DNA of 64,000 nucleotides from Toxoplasma gondii ME49 (Eukaryota; Apicomplexa; Conoidasida; Eucoccidiorida; Sarcocystidae): contig NC_031475.1 of assembly GCF_000006565.2 (NCBI RefSeq), positions 2,002,690 to 2,066,689 on the forward strand, read 5' to 3'. The notes under the pieces are model-generated. The model ran no database searches. It was not told where the DNA came from and saw only the letters and a list, made by a program, of their open reading frames with translations. The position numbers were made by a program, and so were the translations under genes. Positions 57,791-64,000 of this stretch are shown piece by piece; the first letter of the stretch is position 1, and each line of letters begins with the position of its first letter.

Positions 57791-60174
57791 ATGGTGCAGC
57801 AAGCAGACGCTCCTCTCCCTCATGACGCCTCTGTGGCGGATAAGGATCTTCTCTTCTACTACGGTGAGCTTGCATGCGAAGACATACCCGGAGGAGTTTC
57901 TCAGAGTGTCGATGACTTTTTTCTGTTTGTTCAGGAGGTTCGCTCCGCATCTTCTCTCGTCTTGTTAGGAAATCCTTCATAAGCGGTGATGTTTTCCTCT
58001 CTCGATCGCTGGTCTCTTTCCTCCCTCCAGCTGTGGGCAGCTGTGGGTCTCTGTTGCTGCTGCGCAGTGGTCCTGCGTCTCTCTTTCCCCCTGTCTCCTC
58101 CTTCGTCTCTCTCGACGTGCAGTCCTCTCTTGGTTCCGATCCATCATCGTTTTTTTCGTCTCCTTCACTCTTTCCAGTTCGCGTCCCCCATGTCCGCCTT
58201 TTTTCTCGTTCACTTCGGCTTGTGCCTCTCCTTCCCCGATCAGCCTCGCCTTTCGTTCTGCTTTCCACTGGGTGTACAGCACTCGCTGCGTCTCTCTTTC
58301 GGTGGAATCCTCGATCTGCCTGACGCGCCGTCTTGTCGGAGAACGCCTTGTGCTTTTCGCTGAAACATCCGTCCCCCTCCCTTTTATCTCTCTTGTCTGC
58401 TGCTCGTTCGTCGGTCTCCCTAAACCCACTCACCTTCGCGCGTTCACGCGGGCTCCTGCGGGTGTATGTACACTTGCAGACAAACTGTTCCCGTTCGGAG
58501 AGTTGTCCAAATGGCTGACCTACAAGAATTCTCCGCACCTTCCAGAGAGCGAGGCGAACGATCCACTCTTCTTCGCAAAGCGAGAAGTCTGCTTCACTTG
58601 CCGGAAACCGGGCGGACTCGACAATGCAGACGAATTCTTCCTTAGATGGCAGGTTCGCGGTGTACATACACCCCAGCGCGGCGGGGTCCCTCAACACAGG
58701 ATACTTGACTCGCAGCTGCCTCCTTGGTCGTTTTTCTCTGCATGTCTGACACGACCCTCAGACGGACGGAAGCAACGGCGAACGACAGAGTTTTCTGGTG
58801 TGAATGTCGGGACTGCGTGCTCGCCTTGTTTACGCTGTTGTAACGCTTAGCGTGGATGAATCTCTTCACTCGATGTCTCTGCGGCTTTGGCAGCACTGCT
58901 GGATCTGTCGTTTCCCTGCACTTGCTCGAGCAAAAAGTCCCGTATAGTAGAGAGCCTCTTCTTCCAGAGAGCGTTCAGGGAGAACCTGATGGTCACTTTC
59001 AGCCTGTCCCCTCACTCGAGTGTCGTCGGCAACCGGTCCGCTCTGTTTTGTGATCTCCAGTCTTTCAGAACTGTCGAGGAAATGAAGGAGAAGCTGAAGG
59101 ACATGTCTTCCCTCGTTTGCTTCAAATTCGATTTCGGCGCTGTCTACTCGGTCCCGGTTTCCGAAAAAGATTCCTCCCACTCTGCCTTCAGACCCGAGCA
59201 AAAGGTGAACTCTCTGTTCGTCTTTTTTCTCCGTGTTCTTTCTCTTCGGTCGCCTTCTCTCTTTGTTCGCTCCTTCCTGTTTCATCCCTTTTTCTCTTCC
59301 ATTCCTTCTCTTCTTCCTCTCTCGTTTTCGCGTTTCTTTGTTTCGTGTTCCCTCTCCCTCAGTGGAGGCTCTGAGTGAAGTCCCGCTCTCGACGGCGCCG
59401 CCTCGTTCGCCGTCGATGTCTCGATTCGTTCCTTCTCTCCTTTGCTGCGTAGCACCGGAGCGGTCTTCTTCTCTTGCGCAGAAGGTAGAGGGTGACCTCT
59501 CGCCCTCTGCTGGATTTTCCGCATTTTGCCTTTCCAGATTTTCTGTGCGAATTCCTGGCCTTAGGCACACCGAACGGGTGTCGCAGCTGCGTGTGAACTT
59601 GGCTCCGTTTGCCCCTCTTTTTCTTCTGCTTCTTCTTTTTCTTCTTCTTCTTTTGCTTCTTCTCTTTCTTCTTTTTCTCTCTCTCCTCTGGCGCTCGGTT
59701 CCGTTGACTGCGACAAAGACGAAGCTCGCGCTCAGCTGACAAACACAGAGGTTGAGAACAGTCAACGGTGTGCGAGTGCGCGCAGATCGAATCCGATTCT
59801 GCAACTGTGTGTTGATGCATGCATGCATGCGTCGGTGTGCGAGAAAACGTCTCCACAGGAGCTGGTCTTTGACATCGACATGAACGACTACGACGACATT
59901 CGTACCTGCTGCACAGACAAACGCGTCTGTCAAAAATGCTGGTCAGATCTCCACGAAGCGTCGGGCGGGCACTCAGAGTCAACGCATGTTGCGCTCTCTT
60001 CGCCTCCTTTCTGTGCAAATATCGATACCTACATAGACATTTTGTCATCCATATCTATCTCTGCTTCCATCTACACGCATATATGTATATAAATGTATAT
60101 ATATGTATATATATGTATGTATGTATAGAAAGGATTGTACATGGTCTGGGCTGCGGTAGTATGTCCATGTATAA

Positions 60175-60214
<40 letters not shown>

Positions 60215-62012
60215 TATGTATATATATGGCAGACGGGCACTAGTCACGTGCATTTTGCTGAATGAGAAAATGTGGGAAACCACGGTTTTCCTCGGGGAAG
60301 TCGTTTCAATTTTTCATTTGTTTCTCAATTTTGTTTCCTCTCTTTCCCGGGGTCCTCCTTGCGTATGCGTTGAAGGTGCATCTCTCCGTAGACAGCTCTC
60401 GGCTCCTGTCTCTTGTTTTATTGTTTGCGTCTTCAGGTTCTCTTCTTTTTCCCTTCCTTTGGCGTTTTTCTACTTCCTCCCTTGTATTTTCTATTTTGGA
60501 TTTTTTTCTTGTTTTGCAGGACGTTTTTGGAGGTGGCGATGTCGCTCTTGGACGCGGCTTTGAGAGAAGATTTCGGCTTCGAGAACATTCTCTGGGTCTT
60601 CTCCGGACGGCGAGGCGTGCACTGCTGGGTACGCCTCTTGCGAGCCGATCGAGTCAACTTCGCTTCCCGCGGCAGCAGCTCACGACAGAGGCGCACAGAG
60701 AGAGTCGCTCCGGACTGGGTTCCGCGCTTACAGGTTTCGTTTTCAGTGGGGGATCTAGGCTGCGTCGATGTCGAATCGCGAACCGAAAAAAACAGTTGTT
60801 CCAGGATTTTTCAAGCGGACGACGCGGCGGCTTGGCTTCTGTCGGCGGTCGTCTGCGAGTGTCGGCGAGTCTCGCAGAGACGGAGATTCTTTCGACGCAT
60901 GCAGCCACACAAGCGCCGACCTCCCAGTAGTCTGCATCCGCAGTTTCGCACCTCGTTGTATTCTCTCTCTTTTCAGGTGTGTGACTCTTCGGCTCGGCTG
61001 CTCCCCAGCGATGGCAGAGCTCAGCTGTGCGAGTATCTGAATATCTGCACCGTAAGCCCACAACGAAAAGCAGAGGCTGAAAGAGGAAAAGAAGGAGAGA
61101 AGCGAGGCAGTCGGAGAAGAGAGCGAAACACGGAGCAGCACCCGGCCGGGGAAAAGACGACGAAGGGGAAAGAAGGCGAGACGAAAGGAAAGCAAGAAGG
61201 AGAAACGACAGAAAAGTGGACAAGCCATGCGACAAAACAAAGAGAGACGAAAAAACTGAACGCCGAGACGAAGGTTGCGCGAATGACAGAAGAAAACCGA
61301 CAAGTCGAGAAAGAGGAATACTGTACGCTTGTCTCTTGCGCGTCTCCCGGACGCACCGCCTTTCACCCTTCCCCTCGTTCTTCTCACTGAAGCCAGTCGT
61401 CTTCTCTCGCCAAACTGTCGCGCGCTGTGTGTTCTCTCTACGTGACGACTGCTTCGCCTCCACACGAGACGCGGCAGCTGTTTTCCATGTATATCTCGAG
61501 CCTGGGAGGAAGATCTCCGACGAAAGATTTCTGATATCCGTAGGTGTATCTTGAGTGTCTTTCTGTCTGTTGCGCCGCCTTCTTCGGCGCGCTCTCCACG
61601 ATCTGTGTACTGGTTTCATCTCGTCTTTCCCCCTCTTTCTCGCGTCCTTCGTCTCCGGTTCTGCGCTCTTCGTTGCCGGAGGTATGCACCCTGTCTCCGC
61701 TGACTCTGGCAGGCTTCTGCGTCCTTCTTCCCCTCGAGTCTCCCTTCGTTCGCGGTCCCCGATCGTCTTTGTCTCTATGCTCTCTCTTTCAGGGTACAGA
61801 CCAACAAGTGAAAAAGGTGACTCTCCGAGGCGGACGCGTCCAGCCTCCTTCTGTCGAGTACGTCCACTCTCTCTCCTTTTTCCCCGCCCAATCATATATA
61901 TATATATATATATATATCATAAGTCCATCTAAAATATTGATGCATATATATATATATATATATACAAATGCTTCTACGCATTTATATATATATATATATA
62001 TATGTATATTTG

Positions 62013-62043
<31 letters not shown>

Positions 62044-63959
62044 ATATGCATATATATGTTGCAGGACGATACTGTCTGTATACGTATGAGTCTCGATACA
62101 CGCCTGCATTGGGTTGTCGTCGCGAGTCTTTTGTTCTTGGTTTTCCTCTTTGCCTGCGGCCTCTCCGCGAGACGTTGCCGACTCTGCCCGTGGTTGCCTG
62201 CGAAAGTTGTCGCCACAGAACATGGCATGCTTTTCTGTGGAGTTGTCTTCTCGTTCCTAACGCGCTGCTAGTCTACCTGGCACCACTGGGTTCTCCTCTG
62301 TAATCCCTCTGCTAATATATATATATATATATATGTATAATATATACATATATATACGTATATGTGCATAGATATGCATATATATACGTATATATACACA
62401 TGTATATACTTATTTGTGCATATGTATGGAATGCGTGCACCGTTTTATGAGATTGTATACATGTTTTCTACTTGTCGAGGTGCTCGTCATCATGCATACT
62501 TACACATAATTATATACGTATACATGCATATATATATATATATATGTATATGTATATATATATTAACTTCAGATACGGATGCCGTTTGTGTTTCGTGTTT
62601 TCTGTCGCTGGGATTGTTGGGGTTTTGTTTTTTTTCTTTTTTCAGTCGAGCGTTTTGCTTGGCATATCGTCAATTCCAGCGTCTGCTGGAGGAGCAAGAT
62701 TTCTTCGCAAGCAACGCTCGCGCTCTGCCGGTTTCCGGGGACTTTCCGGACAGCGCGGCGCCTCAGTTCCACTACCAGAAGCTGCTGAACTACCTTCCGG
62801 ATTTGAGCGACTCTTCCTCGTCTCATTCGCGACCGTGGAAGGGCAACGCGAAGAACGAAAGACGCGACGGCCGCGGAGGGGGAGTCTTCGCTGCTGCGAA
62901 ACCGCACATGTCTGCCTGGGTGGAGAAGCGACTCCGCGAGAAGAGCGGCTTTTCCTCAGAGGAGCTTTTCAACGAGCTGTGCGCCGTCTCAGGCTGTCCG
63001 CGTCCGAGAGACTTCTCCGGACGAGTGGAAGACGTAAAGCAGATTCCCTCGTTCGTCAAAGAAATCGTCCTTGCGTACTCCTACCCCAGGCTCGACATCA
63101 ATGTCAGGTGAGCTCGAGGCGAGGCGAAGCAGCAGGCGGAGACAGGAAGCACAGGGTGCAAGAGAGAGACAGAAAGAGAGTGGAGAAGGGAGAAGGAGAC
63201 TGAAGCGGTAGACAGAGAAACCAAGGAAGGGGAGAGAGGAGAACGAGGGAGAAGTCAGGCGCGGCCTGGCGAGGAAAGGAAAGGGGAGGAAGCGAGAGAT
63301 GAAGAGTTTGAAACAGAGAGAAAAACAGAGAGGAAGAGAGAAGGATGAACACAACAGGTAAACGTGGACGACTCCGAGGTTTCACGGATTGGAAAGGAAG
63401 CGAAAGAACCTTTCTCACATCTTTTCTCTCGATCTGTCTCGTTCTTTCAGCAAGGACATCGGGCATCTCCTCAAGTCGCCGTTCTGTATCCACCACGGCA
63501 CAGGCAAGTTTCGTTTTCATTTGATTGACTTGCTTGTTTCCCCAACCGTTTCTGACTTGTCCTCTGATGTCGTGTTTCCGTCTTGCTCGCTTGTGAAGTC
63601 CGTGCCTTCTCCTGCCTTCGCAGTTTCTTTGCACCTGCTGCCTTCTCCCTTGTTCTGTCTCTCTCTCTCTGTCTCTCTCTCTGTGTCTGTGTCTCTGTCT
63701 CTCTCTCTCTGTCTCTCTCTCTGTCTCTCTCTCTCTCTGTGTCTGTGTCTCTTTCTCTGTCTGTGTCGACGCCGTCTCGCCTTCTTCCTCTTTCTCCGTT
63801 TCCGTGCGACTTTGTCTCTCGGGTGCCTCATTGGTTCGCTTCTTGGCTGGCTTGCCTCGGTTTCAGGCCGCGTCTGCGTTCCCCTCGAGGTCGCACCCGA
63901 GAGGACGCGCGGCGCTTCGGCGAGTTCGCGCTTCGATCCGGCGCGAGTCCCCACTCTCA
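57791..63959 (+). CDS. PRI1: DNA primase small (catalytic) subunit, 3' end outside window
   Basis: Synthesises RNA primers in the polymerase alpha-primase complex. Exons: 57791-57863, 58480-58652, 59061-59204, 59859-59941, 60520-60628, 60977-61051, 61793-61857, 62646-63107, 63451-63503 and 63867-63959 (then donor CA|GTGAGT), 443 residues visible. Family landmarks in order: [37 protein letters not shown], the catalytic [13 protein letters not shown] (Asp135 and Asp137), the zinc site Cys147, Cys148, Cys154 and Cys157 ([14 protein letters not shown]), [16 protein letters not shown] (186-194), and [18 protein letters not shown] with the third catalytic Asp391, then GRVCVPLEV. All catalytic and zinc ligands are present. 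The start is cgagacATGgtg, directly before the conserved N-terminus. Residues about 330-345 (Gly/Arg/Lys-rich) are a lineage insert. Intron 9 uses a GC donor. Exon 10 reads to a TAG at 63998 without splicing, but the family needs more C-terminal sequence, so it very likely continues past the window. Confidence 0.95.
60078..60228. repeat. (TA)n/(TATG)n microsatellites in intron 4 of primase
   Basis: TATG-rich tract at 60078-60127 and pure TA followed by TACATA words at 60177-60228. Confidence 0.9.
61894..62060. repeat. Cluster of (TA)n microsatellites in intron 7 of primase
   Basis: Four TA blocks separated by short spacers, starting about 36 bases after the donor of exon 7. Confidence 0.9.
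62313..62405. repeat. (TA)n microsatellite, same intron
   Basis: Second TA cluster in primase intron 7, with TATATACGTA interruptions. Confidence 0.9.
62508..62566. repeat. (TA)n microsatellite, same intron
   Basis: Third TA cluster in primase intron 7, about 80 bases before the acceptor of exon 8. Confidence 0.9.
63504..63866 (+). other. GC-AG intron of the primase gene
   Basis: Exon 9 ends CACAG and the intron begins GCAAGT; the acceptor is TTTCAG at 63866. Only this junction gives the conserved reading [13 protein letters not shown]. Using the next GT (AA|GTTTCG) puts the following exon out of frame. AG|GCAAGT is the usual consensus for GC-AG introns. Confidence 0.85.
63656..63768. repeat. 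(CT)n/(GTCT)n microsatellite in the GC-AG intron
   Basis: About 110 bases of CTCTCT interrupted by GTCTGTGTCT words, pure pyrimidine apart from the G residues. Confidence 0.9.
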
Positions 63960-64000
63960 GTGAGTTTCGCCGGGGAGGTTCTGAGGTCGCAGAGCGATAG

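Noticed and set aside
63960..64000. TAG at 63998 as the natural end of primase
   Set aside because: A consensus donor CA|GTGAGT precedes it and the primase family has further conserved C-terminal sequence.

Overview
The window looks like nuclear DNA of a coccidian apicomplexan, most likely Toxoplasma gondii or a very close relative. GC content is balanced. Genes are split by many introns of about 150-900 bases with polypyrimidine tracts before AG. Exons carry Ser/Arg/Glu-rich low-complexity stretches, TGCATGC words and (TA)n tracts recur, and the gene content fits: RAP-domain proteins and an acylated PH-domain protein. Species is inferred from style and families, not from a database match. 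All gene models were spliced by hand; in each accepted model the phases agree across the junctions.

Layout. 1-5774 (+): 3' part of a RAP-domain protein, probably an organellar RNA-binding factor, with an acidic insert inside the RAP domain. 5775-10096: no secure gene. 10097-18052 (+): a 1742-residue protein with two IQ calmodulin-binding motifs assembled from four small exons between two huge disordered exons. 18053-24409: no secure gene, some weak ORFs. 24410-26589 (-): acylated PH-domain protein (APH). 30594-31012: a 17-bp minisatellite. 31283-33326 (-): unrecognised 277-residue protein. 39050-45355 (+): SAP-like segment joined to a dienelactone-hydrolase fold in which all three catalytic positions are replaced. 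48707-55044 (+): a second RAP-domain protein, 11 exons. 56306-56789: a large foldback inverted repeat. 57791 to beyond 63959 (+): DNA primase small subunit, ten exons visible, one intron of GC-AG type, 3' end outside the window.

The genes do not form one pathway: the two RAP proteins point to mitochondrial or apicoplast RNA metabolism, APH to phosphatidic-acid-controlled microneme secretion, primase to nuclear replication. The most unusual coding feature is the catalytically stripped hydrolase domain; the most unusual non-coding ones are the foldback element, the two-state minisatellite and a palindromic GGTGTACATACACC word present in exons and introns.
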